From Bacteroidales bacterium UBA3389 (lineage in GTDB: Bacteria > Bacteroidota > Bacteroidia > Bacteroidales > P3): 13,609 bases of DNA. Both the position numbers and the translations under genes were made by a program. Within the stretch, counting starts at the first letter, position 1; the number at the start of each line of letters is the position of its first letter. The DNA lies in the NCBI GenBank assembly GCA_002358835.1, contig DEPP01000056.1:1-13609 (forward strand). The letters run 5' to 3'. Below, in pieces: positions 1-7,024 of the stretch. The notes under the pieces are model-generated. The model was not told the DNA's origin. It saw nothing but the letters and a program-made list of their open reading frames with translations, and did not search any database.

Positions 1-2087
1 TCTCTTAAATCCACTTCGATGAAACTTTCTCCCTTATTGATGAAAATAGTCTTTATCACTCTCCCTTGCGTATCGGTTATGAGCAATTGATAATCGCGTG
101 ATGTCTGAGGCATATTGATTGAGAACAAACCTTTGTTCGGATTCGGATAAACGGCAATCGATTCGGTCGTTTCCACCACATCAATTCCCACAGTCGAGAA
201 AATAGCCACAAAAACAGTATCTTTGGTCAATTCAACCTGACGAGGATTATCCGTAATACCATCTTCCCATCTTTCAAACAAATATCCATCATTCGGAATC
301 GCACTCAAAATTGCTGAATTTGAAGAACAATCGTTTAACACTTCAACCCGACCGAATGATTCATCGTTTGCCGAAACCTCAATTAAATAATTCATTTCAT
401 CTATTCGAGGATAAAAATACCAATTCCACATACCGGTCGAATAACTATCTTTTGCATCGCAAGGAACGATTAGATTACAGTTGTTAGGTGAAGGAAAAAC
501 ATTGCTTGTTCCGATGGCAGGCGGGGTAAACGTCATACAGAAAAACAGAGCCAGGCTGTCATTTCCTGCAAATGCACGATTGCAGACCTCTTCCAAAGCA
601 CTGCCGACAAAAACCTTTCTCAAAGCATAACAATTCTCGAAAGCACCTTCACCGATTATTTTCGTACCGTCGCCAATTTTTATCGTGTTTATGTTAGTGC
701 AACCTTTGAAAGCATTCTTTCCGATACGCTCTACGCCTTCCGGTATTTCAACAGACCCAGACAAAGGACAATTCAAGAAAGCGTTGTTTCCGATGTACGT
801 AAGTGTTGAAGGAAATTGTATCGATTCAATATTCACGCAATTGGCAAAAGCATTGTCGTTAATTAATTCCAAATGATCGGACATTGATACTTGAACAATA
901 TTGTCGCAATCCTCAAAAGCGGATGATCCAATTTTTATCAAGCTGTTCGGAAGTATGATTGTGTCAAGGTTTCTGCAACCTTTGAACGACATATCTTGTA
1001 TTAACACAAGCCCTTCATTTAACTGCAAAAATTTAAGCTCTTCGCAACGTATGAAAGCATTGTTTCCGACAGATATAAGCGAACTTGGCAAAATCAAAGT
1101 GTCCAGATGCTCATTTTGTTCAAAGAAATAGTCCGGAATAACTTCGACACCTTCTTCTATATTTAGCTTTATGTATTGGTCAGATGGGAAAACGTGGTTC
1201 GGACGTGCAGGAAAAAATTCTATTTCTTTCGCATTGTAATTAAGCATTCTAAGATTCGAACAATTGATGAAAGCACTCTTGCCGATAGATGAAACATTGC
1301 TCGGAATGGTAAGAGTATCTATGTTGGTCTTATTAAAAGCTCCCGCCCCGATTGTTTGCAAGGAATCCGACAATGTAAGTTTTGTCAAAGCAGGACAATT
1401 AAAGAAAGCACTATCATAAATTCCTGTTACTTTCGGAGGAATGATTATTTCGCTCAAAGCAAGACATTCGTTAAAAGCTTTGTAATCTATTGTTTTCAAT
1501 TCAGCAGGCAGAACTATGTTTGTAAGATTTACGCACTTGAAAAAGGCTTGGTTATCAATATGATGTAAATTTGAGTTAGGTGCAAACACAACAGAGGTCA
1601 ATGAATTGCAACCCCAAAACGTCCCACTCTCAATAACAGAAACGTTTTCTCCTATATAGACAGTCTGAAGTTGATGACAATCTGCGAATGCAAAGAGATA
1701 AATATTTTGAACACTATTTGGAATGTTTATGCTTTGAATTCCGGTCGCTTCAAAGGCATAAAAGCCTATTAGTTTAATGGAATTGGGAATCGTAACTTGT
1801 TGAAGTTGGGATTTCCCACTAAAACAAAATTCTCCTATCCAGGTTACGTCATACGTTCTATTATTGTGAGTTACCGTAGAGGGAATCTCGACAGATGTTG
1901 CTGTATTATTGTTGTATCTATATACACATACACTCGTGTCATATGTGGAAGGATTTGAGGCATTCGCCGTCCAATAAAGAGAATATGTAAAATCACCAAT
2001 CTGAAACGTATTTTGTGAGAAACCGCATTGGCAAACAATCAGAAGAAACAAAGCAATCGAAATGCTTTTTATGTAATTTGTTTTCAT
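1..2087 (-). CDS. BspA-like leucine-rich-repeat surface protein with T9SS sorting domain (partial, C-terminus cut by window edge)
   Basis: The frame is open from ATG at 2087 to base 1, about 695 codons, with no stop; the end lies outside the window. Residues 1-25 are a signal peptide (MKTNYIKSISIALFLLIVCQ, then CGFSQ). Residues ~65-510 hold about 17 LRR_5 units of ~23 residues, pattern L-x-x-(I/V)-x-(I/L)-P-x-x-(V/L)-x-x-I-G-x-x-A-F-x-x-C. A cap follows with TPPAIG and later VPCDAKDSYSTGMW. Residues ~566-627 resemble the divergent InlB B-type repeat (GYLFERWEDG, then VFVAIFS). From ~640 a type A T9SS sorting domain begins (VYPNPNKGLFSI, later ITDTQGRVIKT). By family knowledge such proteins cross the outer membrane by the type IX system and are surface-anchored or released; BspA relatives bind host proteins or other bacteria. 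The ligand here is unknown. A TACCTTTG promoter lies upstream at 2117-2124. Confidence 0.9.
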   Translation of the reverse strand, partial: MKTNYIKSISIALFLLIVCQCGFSQNTFQIGDFTYSLYWTANASNPSTYDTSVCVYRYNNNTATSVEIPSTVTHNNRTYDVTWIGEFCFSGKSQLQQVTIPNSIKLIGFYAFEATGIQSINIPNSVQNIYLFAFADCHQLQTVYIGENVSVIESGTFWGCNSLTSVVFAPNSNLHHIDNQAFFKCVNLTNIVLPAELKTIDYKAFNECLALSEIIIPPKVTGIYDSAFFNCPALTKLTLSDSLQTIGAGAFNKTNIDTLTIPSNVSSIGKSAFINCSNLRMLNYNAKEIEFFPARPNHVFPSDQYIKLNIEEGVEVIPDYFFEQNEHLDTLILPSSLISVGNNAFIRCEELKFLQLNEGLVLIQDMSFKGCRNLDTIILPNSLIKIGSSAFEDCDNIVQVSMSDHLELINDNAFANCVNIESIQFPSTLTYIGNNAFLNCPLSGSVEIPEGVERIGKNAFKGCTNINTIKIGDGTKIIGEGAFENCYALRKVFVGSALEEVCNRAFAGNDSLALFFCMTFTPPAIGTSNVFPSPNNCNLIVPCDAKDSYSTGMWNWYFYPRIDEMNYLIEVSANDESFGRVEVLNDCSSNSAILSAIPNDGYLFERWEDGITDNPRQVELTKDTVFVAIFSTVGIDVVETTESIAVYPNPNKGLFSINMPQTSRDYQLLITDTQGRVIKTIFINKGESFIEVDLR

Positions 2088-2116
2088 GAGAACTTGTTTT
2101 TATTTGTTAGATACGG

Positions 2117-2124
2117 CAAAGGTA
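2117..2124 (-). promoter_or_regulatory. Bacteroidetes -7 element for the LRR surface protein gene
   Basis: On the minus strand the sequence reads TACCTTTG, an exact match to the Bacteroidetes sigma-ABfr -7 consensus TAnnTTTG, 29 bp before the ATG at 2087. I see no good TTTG-type -33 element at the right distance, so the promoter may be weak or activator-dependent. Confidence 0.5.
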
Positions 2125-2212
2125 GAAAAAAATATTGAATACTCATCATCGAATTCAGAAAAAGAAAAAAGAAAATTATTGTTTGTTTTTTTTATCGAAA
2201 AAAGAGAGTGTA

Positions 2213-2296
2213 CTCAAACAAAGAAACAATCCGACGAAATCAAGAAACAATCCGATGAAACTTGATTTCATTTTTCTGAAACAAAGAACCGTTTTT
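2213..2296 (+). repeat. 21-bp phased intergenic repeat block A (four units, third inverted)
   Basis: Four consecutive 21-bp units share a core like GAAAYCAAGAAACAATCC. The G of the AAG core falls at 2223, 2244 and 2286, so spacing is 21 and 42 bp. The skipped phase at 2265 is instead the exact centre of an inverted core, CTTGATTTC (2261-2269). That core pairs perfectly with GAAATCAAG at 2236-2244, giving a 9-bp stem with a 16-nt loop. Units 1 and 2 share the 13-mer AAGAAACAATCCG exactly. The same family occurs at 6289-6372 and 12464-12547. Confidence 0.8.
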
Positions 2297-2335
2297 TTTT
2301 ATTGTTTTTTCTAATTCCGCAATAGGTAAATCGAC

Positions 2336-2363
2336 TTGCTTTTGTTTCGATTTCGTATCTTTG
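2336..2363 (+). promoter_or_regulatory. Bacteroidetes-type promoter for the acyltransferase gene
   Basis: TATCTTTG at 2356-2363 matches the -7 consensus TAnnTTTG. A TTG at 2336-2338, with TTTTG a few bases later, is a plausible -33 element at a 17-bp spacer. The predicted start of transcription is about 50 bp before the ATG at 2420, leaving a short A/T-rich leader. Confidence 0.6.
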
Positions 2364-2419
2364 CAACCTTATTTTGCCGAAACAGATATAAGAATACATT
2401 TATCAAACACCAATTATAA

Positions 2420-3580
2420 ATGAATAAGAACATGATATTCACCGATACAAAGCCACATTATGAACTTCTTGACGGATTGCGTGGAGTTGCAGCTTTGATT
2501 GTGGTTTGTTATCACATATTTGAAGGTTTCTCTTTTGCGGAAATAACAAACGGAGCAGGCGATGGAATGATACATATTTTGAATCACGGATATTTGGCTG
2601 TTGATTTTTTCTTTTTGCTTTCGGGCTTTGTTTTGAGCTATGCTTATGATGGCAGAAGTGAAATGAAGAAAACGGACTTTTTTAAGCGTAGATTGATTCG
2701 TTTGCATCCGATGTTGGTTATGGGAGCTTTTGTCGGAATGATTTGTTTTCTTATCGGAGGTTCGCAACAGTGGAATGGAACTCAGGTTCCCTTTTATTTG
2801 ACTCTGCTTTGTTTTGTGTTGAGTGCTTTGATGTTGCCTGCAATCCCTTCGAGTGCGAGTGAAGTGAGAGGAAATGGCGAGATGTTTCCGTTGAACGGCC
2901 CTGCGTGGTCTTTGTTTTTTGAATACATAGGAAATATTCTGTATATCTTATTTATCAGACGCTTATCTACCAAAATATTAGGAGCTTTTGTTCTTTTGCT
3001 TGGTGTATTGCATACGGTGTTTTCATTAGGCAATTTTTCGGGATACGGTTCGATAGGAGTGGGTTGGACATTGGATGGAGTGAATTTTTGTGGAGGATTG
3101 ATTCGAATGCTGTTTCCTTTAACTCTCGGAATGTTTCTTTCTCGCAGATTCAAACCATTGAAAATCAAATCATCGTTTTGGACTTGTTCTTTACTGCTTT
3201 TGATTGTTTTTTCCGTGCCATATATTCCGGGATTCAACTTTGTAAGTTTTAATGGTTTGTATGAATCGATATGTGTTTTGATTTTCTTTCCATTGATTTT
3301 GATAATGGGGGCATCGGCTCAAAATTTGAATCGAAAAACAAATAAGATAAACCACTTTTTGGGTGATTTATCTTATCCTTTGTATATGATACATTATCCG
3401 ATTATGTATCTGTTCTATCAATGGTTGATTGCAAACGAACGTTATACGCTTAGCGAAACATCTTTCGTTGCAATACCGGTTGTTGTTTTGAGTGTATTGC
3501 TTGCGTTTTTGTTCTCAAAATTTTACGACAAGCCTTTGAGAAAATATCTTACAGAGAGATTCAATAGAAATCGCCGATAA
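2420..3580 (+). CDS. Acyltransferase family 3 (OafA/YrhL-like) integral membrane protein
   Basis: A 386-residue multi-pass protein of typical length for the Acyltransferase_3 family, which transfers acetyl or other acyl groups to extracytoplasmic glycans such as O-antigen, peptidoglycan or exopolysaccharide. Family hallmarks are visible: ELLDGLRGVAAL (15-26) followed by the conserved His32 in YHIF, YLAVDFFFLLSGFVLS (58-73), and FFKRRLIRLHP (87-97). Near the C-terminus LGDLSYPLYMIHYPIMY is the usual last-helix motif. About ten hydrophobic segments follow one another. The start is the first ATG after the promoter at 2336-2363. It is a monocistronic gene, divergent from the LRR gene and convergent with elbB (13-bp gap, no terminator seen). 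No glycan cluster is adjacent, so the substrate cannot be inferred. Confidence 0.9.
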   Translation: MNKNMIFTDTKPHYELLDGLRGVAALIVVCYHIFEGFSFAEITNGAGDGMIHILNHGYLAVDFFFLLSGFVLSYAYDGRSEMKKTDFFKRRLIRLHPMLVMGAFVGMICFLIGGSQQWNGTQVPFYLTLLCFVLSALMLPAIPSSASEVRGNGEMFPLNGPAWSLFFEYIGNILYILFIRRLSTKILGAFVLLLGVLHTVFSLGNFSGYGSIGVGWTLDGVNFCGGLIRMLFPLTLGMFLSRRFKPLKIKSSFWTCSLLLLIVFSVPYIPGFNFVSFNGLYESICVLIFFPLILIMGASAQNLNRKTNKINHFLGDLSYPLYMIHYPIMYLFYQWLIANERYTLSETSFVAIPVVVLSVLLAFLFSKFYDKPLRKYLTERFNRNRR

Positions 3581-3593
3581 ACTAATAGGAATC

Positions 3594-4244
3594 TTAGAGA
3601 AGGGAAGCCAAATCTTCGATTAAATTATCCGCTCCTTCGAAAATCTGCGAAATATTCTTTGCTACCATATAGGCAGGTGTTGTTACGAGTTTGTTTTCTG
3701 AGTCTTTGGCGGTTTTTGTTGCAGAGCAGATTTTGTGTTTGCAACCTAAGGCAATCGCATCTTTAGCAGCAGGACAATCTTCTCCGAGAGTAAGGGTAGG
3801 ATTCTTGCTTCCAAGCACCTTAGCCAAAATCATGGGAGCAATACACAAAGCTCCGATTGGTTTGTTTGCGTTGTTAGTATCACGAACGGCTTTTTCGACT
3901 TCTTCATTTACACACATATCTTTACCGACGAAAGCATAGTTGCTCCAATTCTGAGCAGCACCCATACCACCCGGCAAAACCAAAGCGTCAAAGTTTGCAA
4001 CATCGTATTCGCTCAATGGTTTGATGTTTCCTCTGCAAAGTCTGGAGGCTTCAATCATAAGATTGCGTTTTTCTTCCGTTGCTTGGCTTTCTATATGGTT
4101 GAAAACGATAAAATCACCCTTTGGAGCAAAACATTGATATTGCATTCCGCGTCTGTCGATTGCCAAAAGTACCGAAAGGGTTTCGTGAGTCTCGCTGCCG
4201 TCTCTGTTTCCGCAGCCTGCTAATATTACAGCTATCTTTTTCAT
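3594..4244 (-). CDS. elbB: ElbB-like DJ-1/PfpI family protein (isoprenoid biosynthesis glyoxalase ElbB)
   Basis: 216 residues, full length for ElbB. The protein starts MKKIAVILAGCGNRDGSE, close to the ElbB N-terminus, and contains FAPKGD, LVLPGGMGAAQNWSNYA (88-104), GALCIAPMI with the predicted nucleophile Cys134, and VTTPAYMVAKNI near the end. Glu18 sits where DJ-1 family proteins place the acid next to the nucleophile. E. coli ElbB was linked to isoprenoid production and has glyoxalase activity in vitro; its physiological role is unclear. The gene starts 27 bp after the rfaE2-like gene, so it is probably the last gene of the panD operon. It ends 13 bp from the convergent acyltransferase gene. 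Confidence 0.9.
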   Translation of the reverse strand: MKKIAVILAGCGNRDGSETHETLSVLLAIDRRGMQYQCFAPKGDFIVFNHIESQATEEKRNLMIEASRLCRGNIKPLSEYDVANFDALVLPGGMGAAQNWSNYAFVGKDMCVNEEVEKAVRDTNNANKPIGALCIAPMILAKVLGSKNPTLTLGEDCPAAKDAIALGCKHKICSATKTAKDSENKLVTTPAYMVAKNISQIFEGADNLIEDLASLL

Positions 4245-4271
4245 TTCGTGTGTTGTTTAATTGTTATAAGA

Positions 4272-4778
4272 TTATAACGTCTGTTCTCTTGATTTAAGTA
4301 TTCGTTGTTCAATAGATGTGGTTGAGTATCCTTCAAGGTACTCGATTGTTTCCACTTTTCCACCTCGCGAAGTAACGATGTCGTAACCTACAATGCTTTC
4401 CGGCTTGTAGTCGGCTCCCTTTACGAGGACGTCAGGTTGCACTTGCTTTATCAGTTCGTAAGGAGTATCTTCATCAAACAAAACAACGGCATCGACAACC
4501 TCCAATGCAGCCAAAAGATGTAAGCGAGAATTTTCATCCTGCAAAGGTCTGAATTTACCTTTCAAACGTCTGACGGACGCATCTGTGTTTACACCGATAA
4601 TCAATCTATCTCCCAAGTCTTTGGCTTTTGCAAGATAATCCACGTGTCCCAAATGCAACAAATCGAAACAGCCATTGGTGAAAACTATCTTTTGATTCTG
4701 TTCACGCCAATTCAAGATACATTTTTTTAATTCTTGAATCCCTTTTATCTTTTCTTCGATATGCTCGTAATATGTCAT
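4272..4778 (-). CDS. rfaE2: D-glycero-beta-D-manno-heptose 1-phosphate adenylyltransferase (RfaE2/HldE C-terminal type)
   Basis: 168 residues of the cytidylyltransferase-like superfamily. It activates heptose 1-phosphate with a nucleotide for the LPS inner core (ADP-heptose route). FTNGCFDLLHLGHVDYL (33-49) carries the HxGH signature at 42-45. IGVNTDASVRRLKG (61-74), QPDVLVKGADY (114-124) and YSTTSIEQRI (151-160) match the stand-alone RfaE domain. I chose ATG 4778 over an upstream in-frame start at 4877. The family N-terminus fits, and the longer form would overlap the upstream membrane gene by 94 bp. It starts 5 bp after that gene, so translation is likely coupled. No heptokinase domain or gmhA/gmhB is in the window. 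CTP-glycerol-type transferases are related, but the overall match favours RfaE2. Confidence 0.88.
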   Translation of the reverse strand: MTYYEHIEEKIKGIQELKKCILNWREQNQKIVFTNGCFDLLHLGHVDYLAKAKDLGDRLIIGVNTDASVRRLKGKFRPLQDENSRLHLLAALEVVDAVVLFDEDTPYELIKQVQPDVLVKGADYKPESIVGYDIVTSRGGKVETIEYLEGYSTTSIEQRILKSREQTL

Positions 4779-4783
4779 GGTTT

Positions 4784-5758
4784 TTATTTTTTCTTGTTTG
4801 CAGAGAAGTATATGAAAGCAATCAATCCGACTGCTATTGTGCCGATTTGAGAACTCAACCAGCTGAGCCAACCGCATACATAGGCTGTCGGACGGCTTAT
4901 GTCGTAGCTTCCCAACACTTGTGCAAAGATTGCCGGCTGCAAACCTATACCTCCCGGAGTTATCATAGGACCGAACGCTCCCATAACGGTGGTTATAAGT
5001 GCTTGAATCGGATTTAAGATTTGTGTTTCGCTAAGGCATTGGAAGCAAATGAATGTTCCGAATATCCATAAAGCCCAAATAAGCAGGGAATAAAAGATAA
5101 AAAGCAATGGATTTTTGAGTTTGAGAATGCTTTTTACTCCTTCGAACAATCCTTTGACTAAATCAATTATCTTTTTATAAAGTTTGTTGTTGGTCAATCT
5201 TTTTCTGAAAACGATGAAAAGCACAATCGCAATCAGTCCGACAATGATTCCGAGTACTGCCAAACGAATCAGTCCGTCTATATTGAAGTTTTGAGAAAGG
5301 TAATCTGCAAACAAATCTTTTTGGAGAAAGAATGTAGCAACCAAAAGCAAGAAAAAAAGCAACATATCGATGGCTCGTTCTGTTATTATCGTACCAAGTG
5401 TTTTCTCTATGGGAACATCGTCGCTTTTTTTCAACATAGTACAACGCACAATCTCACCTAATCGAGGTACGGCAAGGTTTGTCAGATAACCAGTCATAAC
5501 AGCAAAAAAACTATTCAGCCTTGAGACTTTGCAACCCAACGTTTCGCTCATCAGTCTCCACCTTTCGGCTCTGATGTAATGAGAAAGCAAACTGACAACT
5601 GCCGCAAGTGCGAACCAAAAATAGTCAGTCTGTTTAAGCGATTGCCATATCTGTGATTTTTCTTCAAGTGTCAATTTCTCCCAGAACCACCAAACGAATG
5701 CCAATCCCAAGAGTATGAAGAAAAGAGTTTGAAGTGTGTTTCTTAGTTTGTGTTTCAA
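4784..5758 (-). CDS. UPF0104/YbhN-like integral membrane protein (lysylphosphatidylglycerol synthase transmembrane-domain family)
   Basis: 324 residues with about eight hydrophobic helices and no C-terminal aminoacyl-transferase domain, so it matches the flippase-like half of MprF only. Family landmarks: RAERWR (63-68), NLAVPRLGEIVR (94-105), TERAIDML (126-133), and the signature PGGIGLQPA (268-276) before the last two helices. Its substrate is not known; relatives are proposed to flip or bind lipids. The only plausible start is TTG at 5758. No in-frame ATG or GTG lies between the panD stop and this TTG, the next Met is at residue 70, and this start keeps the first helix (12-25). The TTG is 4 bp after the panD stop, so low-efficiency coupled translation is likely. 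The next gene follows 5 bp after its stop. Confidence 0.85.
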   Translation of the reverse strand: MKHKLRNTLQTLFFILLGLAFVWWFWEKLTLEEKSQIWQSLKQTDYFWFALAAVVSLLSHYIRAERWRLMSETLGCKVSRLNSFFAVMTGYLTNLAVPRLGEIVRCTMLKKSDDVPIEKTLGTIITERAIDMLLFFLLLVATFFLQKDLFADYLSQNFNIDGLIRLAVLGIIVGLIAIVLFIVFRKRLTNNKLYKKIIDLVKGLFEGVKSILKLKNPLLFIFYSLLIWALWIFGTFICFQCLSETQILNPIQALITTVMGAFGPMITPGGIGLQPAIFAQVLGSYDISRPTAYVCGWLSWLSSQIGTIAVGLIAFIYFSANKKK

Positions 5759-5762
5759 AACA

Positions 5763-6107
5763 CTAAATTACTTTGTTATCTTTCGGAAATATGACAGTGG
5801 GTTTGAAAGTCTTTGCTTCTTCAAAATCCATTGTTGCATACGAAACTATGATTACCAAATCATCGACCTGTGCAAGGCGAGCCGCCGCTCCGTTTAGGCA
5901 AATCTTGCCCGAGCCTCTTTCACCTTTGATTGCGTATGTGTCGAATCGTTCTCCGTTATTTATATTGTAGATATATACTCTTTCGTTTTCGATTATTCCT
6001 GCAGCGTCCAAAAGGTCTTCATCTATCGTTACAGAACCTATATAGTTCAAATCGGCCTGAGTAACCTTGACTCTGTGTATCTTCGATTTTACAACTTCTA
6101 TTTGCAT
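5763..6107 (-). CDS. panD: Aspartate 1-decarboxylase proenzyme
   Basis: 114 residues, the usual PanD length. PanD decarboxylates L-aspartate to beta-alanine for pantothenate and coenzyme A synthesis. It is a proenzyme that cleaves itself between Gly24 and Ser25 to make the pyruvoyl cofactor. Here Y22-I23-G24-S25-V26 is at the expected position, after KSKIHRVKVTQADLNY with Lys9 and His11. The C-terminal half contains LNGAAARLAQVDDLVIIVSY, the family core. I chose ATG 6107 rather than an in-frame start at 6203, because the extra 32 residues are not part of PanD and would span the predicted promoter at 6138-6145. It is the first gene of an apparent four-gene unit with a UPF0104 gene, rfaE2 and elbB. 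panC is not adjacent. Confidence 0.96.
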   Translation of the reverse strand: MQIEVVKSKIHRVKVTQADLNYIGSVTIDEDLLDAAGIIENERVYIYNINNGERFDTYAIKGERGSGKICLNGAAARLAQVDDLVIIVSYATMDFEEAKTFKPTVIFPKDNKVI

Positions 6108-6137
6108 AGCTTGTTTGTTCTTGTCTTTTTCGGGTTG

Positions 6138-6145
6138 CAAAGGTA
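6138..6145 (-). promoter_or_regulatory. Bacteroidetes -7 element for the panD operon
   Basis: On the minus strand TACCTTTG matches TAnnTTTG, 30 bp before the panD ATG at 6107. No good -33 TTTG is visible upstream. The position rules out the longer panD start at 6203, since a transcript from here would not include it. Confidence 0.55.
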
Positions 6146-6288
6146 TGAATTTATATTGAAAATATGGGAATTTGAAAATAAAATATTGCGATTTAGTTTC
6201 CATACCCCTTAATCCTCAACTCATTTTCTCGAAAAAACATATTGTAAATCCCTGATTTTATATGATTTTCTCAAACAAATAATCCATC

Positions 6289-6372
6289 GGAATCGTTTCT
6301 TGATTTCAGTAAATTCTTTCTTTGTTTCGCTCGGCTGAAATCAAGAAACAATTTACTGTTTCTTGATTATAA
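6289..6372 (-). repeat. 21-bp phased intergenic repeat block B (four units, second inverted) with nested hairpins
   Basis: Read on the minus strand, the AAG core recurs with its G opposite plus-strand positions 6362, 6320 and 6299. The skipped phase at 6341 is the exact centre of an inverted CTTGATTTC core. This mirrors block A at 2213-2296. A perfect 15-bp inverted repeat joins 6295-6309 (GTTTCTTGATTTCAG) with 6335-6349. A second perfect 11-bp inverted repeat joins 6339-6349 with 6358-6368 around an 8-nt loop. The two stems share 6339-6349 and so exclude each other. The block begins on the stop codon of the membrane metalloprotease gene (6367-6369). No T-run follows either stem, so this is not a standard intrinsic terminator. 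Confidence 0.8.
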
Positions 6373-7017
6373 TATCATCAAAGCTATTTTGTAGATAGTC
6401 AGAGCGTTGATTGCGTTGAAAATTATCGCCCAAAGAAATGGCGGAATATGACTTACTTTGTGTAGAACGGAGCAATCTCCGCTTTGTTTAGAGTTTGTAA
6501 AACTCAACCTGAGGATTTCGAAACATGCAACAGTGTTTTCGACTAATATTGCAATGATGTATGTGTACAATATGCCGGCTTTGATTCTCAAGGAAAAGGG
6601 TGTCATATAGCAAATCAAATTCGCTGTTGCAAATGCCAACGTCCAAACAAGTGCATAGGGTTTCCGCATATACAGAACGATTATCAAAAGCGAGAAAATA
6701 GCAAGCATAAGAAAGGTAATTTCGATTCGAGAGTGGTTTATCGCATAAATGAGAATCAAACTCATGATGTTGCAACCCGTATAGCCCGATAGTGCGGTCA
6801 AAAAGGTCTTGAATTTACCTGTACTCAAACTGCTGCAACTTCCTCCAAGTTTTTGATCGAATTCTATTTCCTTTACCTTGTTTCCGAGCAAAAGTGCAGT
6901 CAGTGCATGAAAGCCTTCGTGAAAGAATGTGTTGATTGTGGCAAGCCAAGTCCCAATCGGTTTTATCCTTAACAAGATTACGACAACAAAAGGTATGATA
7001 TATCTTTCTATTCCCAT
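6367..7017 (-). CDS. Small M50-like (M50B) integral membrane zinc metalloprotease
   Basis: 216 residues, very hydrophobic, with about six membrane segments. FFHEGFHALTALLLG (31-45) gives HEGFH at 33-37, the HExxH zinc motif inside a membrane helix, as in M50/site-2-type proteases. It is followed by LGNKVKEIEF and ALSGYTGC (74-81), like the G-rich stretch after the active helix in M50B-like proteins. I do not see a clear NxxPxxxxDG motif for the third zinc ligand; the segment TLAFATANLICY (~125-136) may take that place. Substrate unknown. It is the last gene of the five-gene unit and starts 7 bp after aroE. Its stop codon lies in repeat block B. It could also be a non-proteolytic relative. Confidence 0.7.
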   Translation of the reverse strand: MGIERYIIPFVVVILLRIKPIGTWLATINTFFHEGFHALTALLLGNKVKEIEFDQKLGGSCSSLSTGKFKTFLTALSGYTGCNIMSLILIYAINHSRIEITFLMLAIFSLLIIVLYMRKPYALVWTLAFATANLICYMTPFSLRIKAGILYTYIIAILVENTVACFEILRLSFTNSKQSGDCSVLHKVSHIPPFLWAIIFNAINALTIYKIALMIL

Positions 7018-7024
7018 GCTTTGT

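Larger units (their letters stand above)
2088..2419. other. Divergent intergenic region between the LRR protein gene and the acyltransferase gene
   Basis: This is the only gap over 300 bp. It holds the promoter of the minus-strand LRR gene (2117-2124), A/T-rich tracts (2161-2203), the 21-bp phased repeat block (2213-2296), a T-run (2291-2310), and the promoter of the plus-strand acyltransferase (-7 element at 2356-2363). I find no convincing gene. A short frame across the repeats lacks a ribosome-binding site and looks non-coding. Confidence 0.7.

Noticed and set aside
2213..2296. CRISPR array at the 21-bp repeats
   Set aside because: The units are directly adjacent with no unique 25-40 bp spacers, they are imperfect, one is inverted, and no cas gene is nearby.
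2794..3237. 147-codon frame antisense to the acyltransferase gene
   Set aside because: It lies wholly inside a well-supported gene on the other strand, matches no family I know and has no start signal.
3560..3620. Bidirectional terminator between the acyltransferase gene and elbB
   Set aside because: I looked for a GC stem with flanking T-runs in and around the 13-bp gap and found none convincing.
4779..4877. N-terminal extension of the rfaE2 gene
   Set aside because: It overlaps the end of the upstream membrane protein gene by 94 bp, and the added residues do not fit the family.
6108..6203. N-terminal extension of panD by 32 residues
   Set aside because: PanD families start at M-x-(I/R)-x-(V/M)-x-K-S-K-(I/L)-H; the extension also covers the -7 element at 6138-6145.
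6339..6368. Intrinsic terminator for the metalloprotease operon
   Set aside because: The stem is perfect, but the minus-strand sequence after it (TCAGCCGAGC) has no T-run; described instead as a repeat-derived hairpin.
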